Assembly: GCA_018340805.1 (NCBI GenBank)
Contig: JACMZG010001913.1
Location: forward strand, 10,485,590-10,549,589
Source: Microvelia longipes
Lineage: Eukaryota > Arthropoda > Insecta > Hemiptera > Veliidae
Direction of reading: 5' to 3'
Length of the DNA stretch: 64,000 nucleotides
In this document: piece after piece, positions 1-10,404 of the stretch
Layout of the letters: each line of letters begins with the position of its first letter
Numbering within the stretch: the stretch's first letter is position 1
Position numbers and translations under genes: made by a program
Notes under the pieces: model-generated
Database searches by the model: none
Seen by the model: only the letters and a program-made list of their open reading frames with translations
What the model was told of the DNA's origin: nothing

Positions 1-713
1 TCACCTTGTAACGCTTATCAATATTGTTATCAGTTTTAAATCAAGACTTCTATTTATGTTTATAAAAAATGTAAACAAGACAATTTTTATCTTATTCATT
101 AATTTTTTTTCTTTTTTAGTTGTTAATAAGATATTTTTTTTAGAAAATAGGATAACGTGTGTTACGAAAGTTGTGTTATAATGAGACAACAAAGAAGTAA
201 ATTAAATTTATAATTTCCCGGTTTGATATTTGTTTACAAACATTTTTGATGTTTTGTTTACAAGCATTTTGATGTTTGTCTACAAATCATGGTTATCACG
301 ATATCAGATCTACTTAAAATTAACACAGCGTTTATATTTTTATAACATTTTATGAAAATTATACCTTTAAATTAATTAATACAATTTTTAACATTGTTAA
401 AGACCCTTTTAAATAATTTTAATCTATTGAAGAAATAATTATTTTATATATTAAGTACAAGGTGAACCAACCTACCACTAGTGGAGAAAGGGTGAACTTA
501 GGGCAGGTCCATCTAAAGCAGCTTATTTCGGGGGTTAGACCACTGTGTCCCGCGCCCCCACCCTTATTGTATGAATTTCTACATCACTTTAAACCAACAT
601 ATTTTATAGACATGATTATGCCTGGGGTCAGGCGAAATATAGTCATTTAAAGAAGTAAGAAGTTGTTTTTTTAGTCCCATCCAGTGTCTTTTAATAATTT
701 AAAAATTGATGTT
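1..713. other. No gene seen
   Basis: AT-rich sequence with three short TTTGATGTTTGTTTACAAAC-like repeats at 225-285 and a GC-richer patch at 455-625 that opens a 62-codon frame without recognisable homology. Confidence 0.5.
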
Positions 714-830
714 ATATTTTCCTCATTTATACTGCATAGGACTTTGCTACATTATCTGTTTCGGGTATTTTTAAGACCTGAGTTGTTTTTATCATGTCGT
801 CTGTATGTTGATACAGACGACTGTCTGTAT
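714..830 (+). mobile_element. Family A fragment A1
   Basis: It shows the start of the element: TTTTCCTCATTTATACTGCA, then CGTTT-like and GTTTTTAAGACCT blocks and GTCTGTATGTTG. The copy ends before the CRE block. Confidence 0.45.
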
Positions 831-884
831 GTTGGTATACAATTCAATTGTTAGGTCCACTGTTAGGTTCTGATTAGTTAGGTC

Positions 885-1062
885 TATAGTATGAGCCACG
901 GTTAAAATCAGTTAACTGCGTGGGAAAATAGTGTTTAAAAACCAATGAGGTTAGCCTGATATGAGATTGTGGACGTGGTTTAACACACAGGATTAACCTT
1001 ATTGGCTCCCCTGAATATTTTCCTGCGCTCTCAACTGATTTTAACCACGTGACATACCATAG
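885..1062. mobile_element. MITE D1 with GGTTAAAATCAGTT inverted ends
   Basis: Terminal inverted repeats of about 35 bp include GGTTAAAATCAGTT and GCGTGGGAAAATA. The middle carries CAATGAGGTTAG and its partner CTTATTGGCTCCC. The same ends and middle occur in D2 (60310-60552). It is non-coding. The terminal TATAGTATGA suggests a TA-type target, but the duplication is unclear. Confidence 0.6.
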
Positions 1063-1491
1063 GTTGTACTATCCGAAAAATAATTTGTTGGAGTCATTAA
1101 CCGAGAATAATTCCTCAGTAAAAATTTATAACATTCATACAACAACAATGTTTTGATAAATTCGAAATTTAGCCCACATGGTGTATATTTGTTCGGTTCA
1201 GTAGGGCTAGATGGTGGGAAGGTGATATGGAAGAAAGGCCTTTACCTCTTAATCCACTTTGGTTAGCCTGCTGTCCCTGACAAACAGGTCGAAAATGGTT
1301 CATGAAGCGATCTAGGCAGGCCCGCAAAGCGGAAAACCCCCAAAGTTTTTTTGATTATGCACATTGGCCATCACCTTATTACCTAAAGTACTACTTATGA
1401 GTGTATAGGAAAATTATTTCCTTCTCCCTTGAAATATACTGAATCAAGAAACGAGAATGATTTATGATTTTCCAGATTTCGAACGTGTTGC
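1063..1491. other. No gene seen
   Basis: Mixed-composition stretch between MITE D1 and the hAT MITE. A patch near 1200-1345 is GC-richer, but all frames are short. Confidence 0.5.
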
Positions 1492-1499
1492 CCTTAGAT

Positions 1500-1580
1500 C
1501 AGTGGTTCCCAACCTTTTTTATACTTGGGACCCCTAAAATATTTTGAACTACTTCCCGGACCCCTTGCTCTATATATATA

Positions 1581-1624
<44 letters not shown>

Positions 1625-1750
1625 TTTGTTGAAGTAAACACACACAAAAAGAAAAAAAATCTATTTATGTTTTACTTTTACAATATAGTTTGTAAAATTG
1701 CTCCCAGGACCCCTAAAAACTCATTTGGGACCCCCGGTTGGGAACCGCTG
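1500..1750. mobile_element. hAT-type MITE with CAGYGGTTCCCAACC ends
   Basis: It begins CAGTGGTTCCCAACC and ends with the complement of CAGCGGTTCCCAACC; the second block ACTTGGGACCCCTAAAA is also mirrored. The flanks ccttagat (1492-1499) and ccttagaa (1751-1758) form an 8-bp target duplication with one mismatch. Ends of this type and an 8-bp duplication are standard for the hAT superfamily. The interior is mostly a (TA)n tract and no transposase is encoded. Confidence 0.8.
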
Positions 1751-1758
1751 CCTTAGAA

Positions 1759-2968
1759 CTTTGATTAAAAATTTAGATGTTCTATTTTTTTCTTCTCTGC
1801 AATGATTTTTCCTCCTTATACAGTATAGGAAAGGAATGTACAAATCAAAAGAATACCAAACAGAAAGAAAAAAAAAAATGAAAAAAAACCTTTAATTCTT
1901 TTAAAATAGTTTCCTTTCAAAGTGTATCCCACGGAAATAAAAATATAATATTTTTGAAAAAGAATAAAATCGGTGAAAAAAGAAAAAGGGGAACGGAAGT
2001 GCGTTTAAAAGGTTCCTGGTGATCCTAAACTTAAAACTAGGGTTAACTTGGCTTTTCTCCAATACCTTTTTCTTCTATCGCTTTTATCACTAATACAACG
2101 TCAGACATTATCGTGCTTGCGTCTACGTTAAACACCGACACAAAACCATATCGCATTACAGTTTTTATATTATATAGCTCCGACTAAAAGAAAAGGTTTT
2201 TAAAATATTGCTTTTTTAGCGTTTTTATACTTTTAATAGGGTTTTCCTTTTTGATTTTTTTCTCGCTTCTGGTTTCTTTTAAATTTATGTTGTGGAAAAT
2301 TTATTGTAAATTAATTTATTTTTATGGGGAAATTATTAATTTAATTATGTTTAAATATTTTAGTTTTTATTTCATGGATATTTTATTTTTAAATTATGGG
2401 TTTTTATTGATAAGAGTTTTTGGGGGAACCTAACCCTCCCACCTACCCTTCATGTTTGTTAATTTTTAGAAAAGAGTTGTGTTAATTTAATCCGCTGAGA
2501 TTCTAAGTCTGATTTCGAACATCTCAAGGGTTACCTTTGATTTCTTAAAAACCCTTTTTTCATTTGAATCTTCTTCTGTCCTTGAAGAAAACCCCTCTTT
2601 TTGTTGTGAATTGTATAATTATTATTTATTTGCCTAAGGAAATAAATAAAGGAAAAGAAAATAGCAAATTGTACGTGAAACTGAAATTAGTGCGACGAAT
2701 AAATTTTTGTTAGACAAATAGCATCTGTACCACAAAAATAAGAAATAAATAAATAAAATAAAAATAAAGAGGCACAAACTACCCTAAATCAATAAAGAAA
2801 ATATGGCTCCGGTTTACAAAAAATAAATATTGTATACTTTTGCCTATAAAGAACTTGTTTAAAAAAATAGCATCTGAGTTATTTTTTAGACGTTTTGTTG
2901 TCTGACTTGACATCCTTTTCTAATAGTTACGAAATTTGCACAAATATCGGCTCAGCAGCTTGCAAAAA
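1759..2968. other. No gene seen
   Basis: Very AT-rich, with A and T runs. A 60-codon hydrophobic frame at 2251 is what T-rich DNA gives by chance. Confidence 0.5.
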
Positions 2969-3178
2969 GGGTATATCCAATAATACTAAAATTACTGTTG
3001 TATATCCAAAAATACTAAAATTATTGTTGTATATCCAAAAATATTACAATTACTGTTGTTTATCCAAAAATATTACAGTCACTGTTGTATATCCAAAAAT
3101 ATTACAATACTGTTGTTTATCCAAAAATATTTTAATTACTGTTGTTTATCCAAAAATATTATAGTTACTGTTGTTTAT
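2969..3178. repeat. Minisatellite, about 30-bp unit, 7 copies
   Basis: Consensus around TACTGTTGTWTATCCAAAAATAYTA. Copies differ by substitutions and 1-2 base indels. The 89-codon open frame across it is an artefact of the repeat. Confidence 0.85.
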
Positions 3179-4726
3179 GACTACCAACATAATATAACTA
3201 ATTATGCCTAAATAAGTAAGTATACTTGATTTTGTTGCTAAGGTTTTTCTTCCGTAGAGCGAGAAAGTGATTTTCCCATCCTGCTAGTAACATTGGAATT
3301 ACTAATTTCGATACAAGAAGTTGATAAAAGTGTTTCTACGTAACCAGTATTGAAATGTCTTCGTGCATTTTGATCCTGCCAGACGCAGCATAACTTTTTT
3401 GATAGTTTTAACAGCCGAGTAGATCATCTAATTTTTTTTCATATTAAATTTAACTTTCGTGATCGATGACGACAAAGAAGATTTAGTTGACATTAAACTT
3501 TTGCAAAGTGAGACAAGAAAATTATTTTATTTTAGAAAATTGAAAAATTAAAAAAAAAATAAGTGAAATAAAATGAAAAAAAAGTTGATTGATTGAACAC
3601 CGAGTAAAAAAAAGAGAGAAAGAACCGAGTGATTGATTATTACTCAGGACAGATAAATTGCAAGCAAGTCTGGAAAAAGTGAGATTAAATACGTCACTGC
3701 AACGTATTACTAAATAATACGTATAGAATGAAATTGTAATTTTCCTTCATGATAGCAAGAATAAAGCTTGTTTTTATTAAGGTTATTTTAGTTATGGTTC
3801 GAATCCTGATATCTACTATTTGTAAAAAACCCCTTTGCCTGTTAAAAAAGCGAAATTTTAGACCAGTATTAAAAGTAGAGGCTTAGTGAGGACCGACCCC
3901 TCGTACCCGCTCTCTATTAAAAAGCATTGGTGATGTGAGATTTTCAAAAATCAGGGGATTCAGTAGGATTAAAGCCATCTTTGAAATGACGGGGGGCGGT
4001 GTTTTTAAGCCCACTCAGTTTCTACTGTAATACACAAGAGGGTAGGTAGCGTCACGGTTACCCAATTTTTTTCTATGGGCTATACCGTGGCTTAAAATCC
4101 CAAACTCTCTTAGGTTTAAAAACTCCTCGAGGGTTGGCAGATATTTTAACCTTCTTCTCTTGACATTCAGTAAGAGGCGCTGGTTTTTTTGTACAGAGAA
4201 ATCCTTGGCGGAGAAAAGAAACGTCTTGAATAAAAATTAGGTTTCGGAGGAAAGCACCTCTCTTTGCATTTCATTCCTCCCTCCGTTTAATAATAAAAGC
4301 TTTTTCCTCCCAATCCTTCATGATAAATTTTCTTTAAAAAAATCGCCATTTTTTTGTTGGACGACACAAGGCATACAACTTAAGTCCATTCATCAATCTT
4401 ATCAAGATATTTTTTAAGACGTCATCCCGGGAAAACTAAGGGGAAAAATTCCCTTTTTTTGTTTGATTATGGCACCGAAAATATGAAAATTTTTAGTACT
4501 TAAAAAAAATATGTATAATTTTTTCCATCTCTTAGGGCCGGCCGTGCTGAGAAAATTAGTGGATTTTTCCTCTTTCGTTTTGACAATTTTTTCTTTTAGA
4601 GCAACTGCTACTCTCATCACTCTTTATTTATTAAAGAGATAATTTTTTTCTTACTCTTCTTTCTCACATTTTTTTTAAAGATGCAAATTAATAAAAAAAA
4701 TTATTATTATAAATAAAAAGAAATTG
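3179..4726. other. No gene seen
   Basis: AT-rich sequence. GGTTCGAATCC at 3795 matches a tRNA box B, but no tRNA fold or box A accompanies it, so it may be a SINE trace. Nothing else stands out. Confidence 0.45.
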
Positions 4727-4945
4727 GTTACGGGTTACCTCGCAACTTGTCATTACATCAGATTCGCTACGCTCATCCTCCCTAAATAGTACTCGCTTCG
4801 CTCGCCCTCAGAATATACAAGTTGTTAAATTTATACTCCAACACGTAGTAAATACATCAGTTTCAATCCCAGCGTCACTCATCCAGGCATTGACCTTGCT
4901 CGATGCTACTTAATTTTTATGATACAACAAAAATCATGAATTTAG
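4727..4945 (-). mobile_element. Family A 3' part, A2, with 5S-like segment
   Basis: Read on the minus strand, this is the right-hand third of the element: a 5S-like segment near 4858-4935 (TTAAGTAGCATCGAGC and CTGGATGAGTGACGC), then CTCGCTTCGCTC hairpins, then the GGTAACCCGTAACC end. The left part is replaced by family K sequence. Confidence 0.6.
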
Positions 4946-5045
4946 TGCCATTGTCTTTGATACTACCGAGTTTTGCAAGACATGAATAGTTAAAACAATT
5001 ATATCTCTCGCACAATTATATTGTGTCGACTTTGTTATTGTTCAT
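4946..5045. repeat. Family K fragment
   Basis: TTTGATACTACCGAGTTTTG, ACATGAATAGTT and CTCGCACAATTATATTGTGT match the K repeats at 47155-47240. As there, it adjoins a family A 3' part. Confidence 0.45.
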
Positions 5046-5867
5046 TAGTCAATTTTTTACGTACCATAAACTTTAATATTGACTATTCTAATAGTCAATT
5101 ATTATAAGTAATTATAATTATAAGTATACAGAATTAATAAAAGTAATTAGATAACTTCTTACATTTTAATAGCTTCTTTAACCTGACATACTTTCAGGTT
5201 TATGACTTCACATTTGGGATACAACACCGCAAATATCTGATTATAGGTTATTATTATTCATTTAATTTATTAACCTTTTCATAGTTAATAAACTTTCAAG
5301 AAGAAGATTAATGTAGTGAAATATGTTAATTTACAAAAATATATTTTTTTAAAATATTCCTTTACTTCAAATAAATTTAAGTACAAAATAACTGACTCCA
5401 TAATTTAAGGTAATGACAATTTCGATATTTTTAAGAAATGTGCAAATTTATTACATTAATAAGATCAGTTGTGTTGACATTATTACATTAGCGCTAAAAG
5501 AGCAAGCGGAATTAGGTTAAGAAAAATAAGAAGATTAGGAAGATGGAAAAAGATTGCATAAAATTGTGTTAAAACTATTAAGTTTGCTTTTATTAATTAG
5601 TTTTAAGATATATCGTTTAAGTCAAAATGTCAGTTACAATCAGCATATAGGAAAATACTCTCTGCTATAAGATATTAGTCTTGTGCTGCGAAGAGGCTGT
5701 TGTGTTCTTATACTAATTTAAAGAAACATCTAGTCATCTATCTTTAAGTATTATTTTCTTTTTTAATATATATATCTACAAAAATGATATGTATAGTAGA
5801 CAATGATGAAGCATTTTCATCAAATGGTTTTCAACAGGATCACACCACGTATAACATTATAGTTGGC
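5046..5867. other. No gene seen
   Basis: AT-rich with a small repeat of ATAATTATAAGTA around 5095-5125. Confidence 0.5.
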
Positions 5868-6003
5868 GATTTTTCGCCTTCTATCGAAAAAAGATCGATT
5901 TTTTCGCCTTCTATCGAAAAAAGATCGATTTTTTCGCCTTCTATCGAAAAAAGATCGATTTTTTTCGCCTTCTATCGAAAAAAGAAATTTTTTCGCCTTT
6001 TAT
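5868..6003. repeat. Minisatellite, about 30-bp unit, 4-5 copies
   Basis: The unit TTTTCGCCTTCTATCGAAAA plus AAGATCGA is nearly identical in three copies, while the last two decay. The first copies therefore look recently duplicated. TTTTCG...CGAAAA within each unit can pair. Confidence 0.85.
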
Positions 6004-6597
6004 CAGTTATAGAGTGAAACTTTAAATAGATTATGGATTAAATTTTAAAGTTTTTCTAAGTGCGCTTTATTGAAAAATCTCTTTCCTTTTTGTGCAAAAA
6101 AAGATCCTTTCTTGTGTTAGCTACTCCCTCACCCCAGTTTGCGGGAGTTGAAAGCGGCAAGACATTAATAAAGCCTCAAGGGTGTCCCTGTTTCGTCAGA
6201 AAGCTTTTTTCCTACTTGTCCCTTTTTCCAATAAAAGGCTAGACGGTTTTAACACTTTCACAAAAAAATGAAATAGGGCGTAAATTTTAATTTTCTTTTA
6301 TATTGAACTTTTTTTTAAAAAATAGTATCCTGGAAGTAAATTAAGTAGACTTTTTTTCTTTATATTAAAAGTGTAGAACTAAAAAAAAAAACAATAGCGC
6401 CTATTGTGTCTGGAATATTGACCTGCCACTTGATATTATTTTAAGACCTGTATTCTAATCGAGAAAGAAATCTGAAAACTTGTTATAAACTGTTCAAAGC
6501 AGATTATTAGAAGTTAAAAACCCTTTTGATTTGATTCTAGTTATACTTCGATCTTTTACATACGTAAGACTACGTGTGTGGCAAGCACAACGTTATT
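6004..6597. other. No gene seen
   Basis: AT-rich. A 60-codon frame at 6060 has no recognisable features. Confidence 0.5.
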
Positions 6598-6737
6598 GAC
6601 AGTGATGATGGTTTATGACTGATGGTGTATTCATGATGATGAACCAATAACGTCCTCAATTTCAAATTAGACCTTATTGGTTTCTCAACACTATTTTTCC
6701 ACGCTGTCAACTGATTTTAGCCGTTTGTCTAACTTTA
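6598..6737. mobile_element. Degraded MITE D3
   Basis: The right end, CCACGCTGTCAACTGATTTT, matches D1 and D2. The left end has decayed (atggtttatgac). TTATTGGTTTCTCAAC in the middle corresponds to the TTATTGGCTCCC block of D1. Confidence 0.45.
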
Positions 6738-7261
6738 GGCACATTAATAATTTAAGGTCTATTAGGATCTTATTAGGTACATAAAACAATTATAAGGATC
6801 ACCTTATAATTGTTATAAGGTGATAGTCTATATAGAATAATAGAATAATAATCTATATAGAAGGATCACTAATGATAACTGAGAAAATATATGGTGATTG
6901 GAGCCATAGTGTATTGGACCTTAAAATAAAGTATTATTGAGATCAAAAATGGAGAAATATGATGTTAAGTTTTTCTCTCCAGAGAAACTGGAAAAAATAC
7001 TTTAATATTAGAAAACATCGTTAAAATTATTGTTTATTGTGACTTTTATTTATTGTATCTTTATTCATTTCTTTTTGTATCATTTTTTCTGTAAAGAATG
7101 AAAAACATTTGAAAATGTTACTATTTTTGACCAGGGTCCGATGAAAGAAAATCTTGTTTACTTTTCCAACTATGAGTTATTAATGTTTTATTTATCCTTT
7201 TTGTTTCGTCTATTTATTTATAAGACTTTATCTTAGTTATTTTGACAAATTTTCTTTTTAT
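6738..7261. other. No gene seen; local inverted repeat
   Basis: TTATAAGGATCACCTTATAA near 6789 is a hairpin, followed by short ATCTATATAGAA repeats. The rest is unremarkable. Confidence 0.5.
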
Positions 7262-7426
7262 TTTCCTTATATATACTGTATTAGGTATAAAGAAAAAGTA
7301 TTGTTTTTGCAAAATAAATCCGAAACTAGGATTTCGCCTTAATTACCCGTTTCAGGTCTTTTTTAGGACCTTCTGAGTGGTTTTCACTAATTTATTTGAG
7401 TGTATGTGTGCGTCTGTTATCAAAAC

Positions 7427-7485
7427 GATCCGCGGATCTAGAAGTGTGTGTGAACGTACTACACACACTTCTAGATCCGCGGATC
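7427..7485. repeat. Perfect inverted repeat, 25-bp arms
   Basis: The arms GATCCGCGGATCTAGAAGTG plus TGTGT and their exact complement are separated by 9 bases. GATCCGCGGATC within each arm is itself palindromic, so several alternative cruciforms are possible. It sits at the left end of the insert in family A copy A3. Confidence 0.85.
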
Positions 7486-7605
7486 TTATTGGATACGATC
7501 TCTCAATACGGTAATATTAGCTGTATGAACCATGCGGAGGGGATCCGATCGCATACGCTAGAACTGGGGAGATGTAATCTAAATGGACCCCCCGATACGC
7601 TGTAT

Positions 7606-7903
7606 CAAGGATGTTGAATAAAGGGGATGACGCACTAAGTCGAATTGCCATTCAACAAAGTGACCCCATCGAAAATCAAAACATAGAGATGAATGCAACA
7701 CGAAACACACGTCAAAAACCAACTGCACATGCTTGGTACAAACTGCGCATGCTTATGATCCTTATAACAGCGCAGGTCTTAAAATTTAGAGGCAAACTTA
7801 TAACCTAAGGGGAGGTAAGTTTGCTCCTATTCCTCTATCTCATAAACTTCCATGGGGTCAGAAATGTTCCTTAATGCGTCATCCCCTTTATTCAACATCC
7901 TTG
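7606..7903. mobile_element. 298-bp MITE with perfect 8-bp target duplication
   Basis: The inverted ends are identical over 29 bp, beginning CAAGGATGTTGAATAAAGGG, and nearly identical a few bases further. CGCTGTAT occurs immediately on both sides (7598-7605 and 7904-7911). The 8-bp duplication suggests hAT, although the CAAGG end is not the commonest. Near-perfect ends and duplication indicate a recent insertion. It lies inside another insert in family A copy A3. Confidence 0.8.
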
Positions 7904-8447
7904 CGCTGTATGTACCTTTAGAGACGATCGTATTTAACGGATAACCTTCACGTCGAACTTTTATTTCGCTTCAATATTACCGTTTTTGATCAAAAATTTT
8001 TGGATATTATTTTTTTAGTGTAACTTTATTATTATGCAAGAAATCACAATTTAATTAAATATATTTTTGTTTTAAACTTCCTTATAACCAAAAGTGAACC
8101 TTCACTATAAAAGACGCGATGTTTTGACGAGATCAGTTATCACGTAATCTCACTCGATCGACTAAACAAATACAGTGCAAGAACCTTATCGTATTTAATG
8201 CGTGTCCAATACGATCGCCTGTTAAATACGCGGTGTGTGTAGTTCCCAGTATGTTTAAGCTAGAGAGTTAAACTTGGTACAAAAATTTATCTTTAGGTCT
8301 AGTTTTACTATTCAAAAATAGTATGTTACAAGAAACATGAATATGCCCTGAGGTAGAGAGCGAATATAGTGTATTAAGTAGACAGCAGTAGTTATTTTAT
8401 TCTCTTAGTGCCTAACCTTAGCATTAATTACAAGACGACTTGTTATA

Positions 8448-8936
8448 CGGCGACTATCTTACAGTAATATAGCGACTATATTACAGTATTATAGCGACTA
8501 TCTTACAGTAATATGGCGACTATCTTACAGTATATGGCGACTATATTACAGTAATATGGCGACTATTACAGTAATATGGCGACTATATTACAGTATTATG
8601 GCGACTATCTTACAGTAATATGGCGACTTTTACAGTAATATGGCGACTATATTAGTATTATGGCGATATGGCGACTATCTTACAGTATATGGCGACTATT
8701 TACAGTAATATGGCGACTATCTTACAGTAATATGGCGATATCTTACAGTATATGGCGACTATTACAGTAATATGGGACTATCTTACAGTAAATGGCGACT
8801 ATCTTACAGTAATATGGTGACTATCTTACAGTAATATGGCGGCTATCTACAGTAATATGGCGACTATATTACAGTAATATGGCGACTATACCACAGTAAT
8901 ATGGCGACTATCTTACAGTATATGGCGACTATATTT
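8448..8936. repeat. Minisatellite, 22-bp unit, about 21 copies
   Basis: The unit is TATGGCGACTATMTTACAGTAA. In many copies ATATTAC-A-GTAATAT can fold as a hairpin. Single-base and larger deletions are frequent. The array ends where the LINE remnant region begins. Confidence 0.9.
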
Positions 8937-9045
8937 ACTGTCGAGTGAACAAGACAGTAAAAGAAGACAAGGAAAAGCCATTCCCAGTCGTGTATCATAT
9001 ACTATTTTTTTCGTAGTAATAGTAAACAACTGTTACTTCTACGGG

Positions 9046-9315
9046 GGGGACCTTAGAACAGTAACTGAACTACTGACTGGTCACTGTCACCTCCGGAAAC
9101 ACTTCCATACCATTCATATCTTTTAGGATAACCCAGTGTGTAGGCTTTGTGAATCGAAAACTGAACCTGCCTCTCACATACTTCTGAGACGTGAGGCCCT
9201 AGCCTTTCAAAGGTTCTCCAACTTTGGTAGCAGCACTCTCACTAAGTTTGACTCTAGGAATGAATCACTGGTCAAAAAGATCCTAGACCTAGCCCGGAGA
9301 AAAGGATTATTCTGA
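9046..9315 (+). pseudogene. LINE (non-LTR retrotransposon) ORF2 C-terminus, decayed
   Basis: Conceptual translation in one frame gives DLRTVTELLTGHCHLRKHFH, one in-frame TAG, then CRLCESKTEPASHILLRREA and a basic tail ending RRKGLF and a stop at 9313-9315. LLTGHC-x-L-x2-H followed by C-x2-C-x8-H is the usual end of the reverse transcriptase polyprotein in Jockey/I-type LINEs, after the RNase H domain. The last cysteine of the CCHC-like cluster is replaced by Arg here. No endonuclease or reverse transcriptase domain is visible upstream, because a 22-bp minisatellite starts there. It is a 5'-truncated, dead copy. Confidence 0.75.
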
Positions 9316-9405
9316 CATGGACCAATTGAGGGGATTGTACAATAGACTTCAGTCGCAGTACAACTGGGGTCTATCCTCGACTCCAACCACAATCATTAAT
9401 AATAA
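9316..9405 (+). mobile_element. Probable 3' UTR of the LINE remnant
   Basis: About 90 bp of higher-GC sequence follow the LINE stop codon and fade into a short TAATAATAAGAATAA tract, which could be the simple-repeat tail. No target-site duplication was found, so the boundary is approximate. Confidence 0.35.
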
Positions 9406-9867
9406 GAATAAACAACTATTTAGAACAATAACAGTATAATTTATAAAAATTTGCCGCTACATTTCTTTCGATCGATCGCCTTGTTGGCTTAAAGTTTTAA
9501 TTCTTACAGCGTATTTTCAATGTCTGAATTACTACCCATGATTATTAAACACTTGATAATAAATAAATTATAACTCACTTTTCGAAAATGACAAAACTTC
9601 GTGAACAAGGAAGGTAATATTATAACCTTGCAGTAAACTACTAGCGCCCGATCTAGTGGACATTTAAGAACTTCATCAGCGACTGTAAAAAAAACTCTTT
9701 TACTTTCGTCGACAGTAAAAAATTATTTGACTGTCGTTGACAATTAAAAAAATGTGAAACTGTCGTTGATGGTGAAAAACGCTTTGTACCTTCTTTTTTG
9801 AGAATGCCTACTTTACAGCCGCACGAAAAAAATTTTATCATGTCATTCATTATTATTTATAACTCAG
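9406..9867. other. No gene seen; CTGTCGTTGAC repeats
   Basis: Three loose copies of RACTGTCGTTGACAGT-like sequence spaced by 30-35 bp lie at 9675-9780. Otherwise AT-rich. Confidence 0.4.
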
Positions 9868-9990
9868 CAAAAAGTTCGAATGTTTCTAAAACACGGAATA
9901 ATGGTAGGATCAATGCGAAATTGGCACGCATGCGCAGTAATATTTAAAACTAATAAATGTGATAAGCTTCATCTCATTATCAGTTTTATT
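9868..9990 (+). mobile_element. Family A relic A4
   Basis: Recognisable blocks are aaaaGTTCGAATGTTTCTAAA, AAATTGGCACGCATGCGCAG and AAGCTTCATCTCATTATCAG, in the order found in the middle of family A. The rest has decayed. Confidence 0.4.
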
Positions 9991-10055
9991 CTTCTGCTGA
10001 TACAAGCGTCTTCTTTAGTTGAAGTTTGGTAGCTTCATTGTCATCTACAGCCATA

Positions 10056-10364
10056 GAGATATATACTAGAGGGGGCATAGCCTATCTCAATACATTGAAT
10101 GGCCTGAAACATCGTATTGGGGGCTCTCAGGGGCTCAGTGTAACCTTATTGAATCCTCCTTCAAGAGTAAGTTAAGGCAATAATAAATCTATTGTTTTCG
10201 GCTTACTATACCTTGTTTGTGTTTTGATTTGTATTTTCAACGTACTACTATATAAGTTATTGTAATTTTGTACTGATTATTTGATTGCATTATAAGCGAA
10301 GGTGGTCAGGTTATTTTGTCAGTGTTTCAAAATTCAACTAATAGGGCCCCTAGTAATATTATTC
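10056..10364 (+). mobile_element. MITE C1 (GAGATATATACTAGAGGG ends)
   Basis: The left end, GAGATATATACTAGAGGG, follows TA (10054-10055). The right end is a degraded complement followed by TA (10365-10366), so the target is TA as in Tc1/mariner elements. The body shares GGCATAGCCTATCTCAATAC, GTGTAACC and GGTCAGGTTATTTT with C2 and C4. It ends 40 bp before the splice acceptor of the exon at 10405. Confidence 0.75.
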
Positions 10365-10370
10365 TATTCC

Positions 10371-10404
10371 AGCTAACTAATATTTGTTTTTTTTCTGTTT
10401 ACAG
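10371..10404 (+). promoter_or_regulatory. 3' splice site: branch point, pyrimidine tract and acceptor
   Basis: The stretch contains gctaactaat, a good match to the animal branch-point consensus, then a run of T, then ctgtttacag directly before the open exon. It lies immediately downstream of MITE copy C1, whose right end is at 10364. The element therefore inserted just upstream of the splicing signals without breaking them. Confidence 0.65.

Larger units (their letters stand above)
7426..8237. mobile_element. Unclassified insert within family A copy A3
   Basis: This roughly 810-bp insert opens with a 59-bp palindrome (7427-7485) and ends ...ATACGATCGCCTG...GGTGTGTG. It is enriched in CGATCG- and GTATTTAA-type words (GATCGTATTTAACGG, CTTATCGTATTTAATGC). 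ACACACAC and CGTATTGG/CTTATTGG occur at both ends in inverted sense, which hints at degraded terminal repeats. No coding sequence is recognised. Confidence 0.4.
7262..8320 (+). mobile_element. Family A copy A3, split by an 810-bp insert
   Basis: Family A sequence runs from the ATATACTGTA-type start through GTGTGCGTCTGTTATCA (to about 7425). It resumes at GTAGTTCCCAGTATGTTTAA (about 8238) with AAGCTAGAGAGTTAAACTTG and continues to about 8320. The intervening sequence is foreign and itself contains the 298-bp MITE. The 3' half, with the 5S-like segment, is absent. Confidence 0.6.

Noticed and set aside
3795..3805. Exact tRNA box B, GGTTCGAATCC
   Set aside because: No box A at proper distance, no cloverleaf and no aminoacyl stem; at most a SINE trace.
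8448..8936. Possible CRISPR array
   Set aside because: Units are directly tandem without unique spacers, and everything around is eukaryotic. It is a minisatellite.
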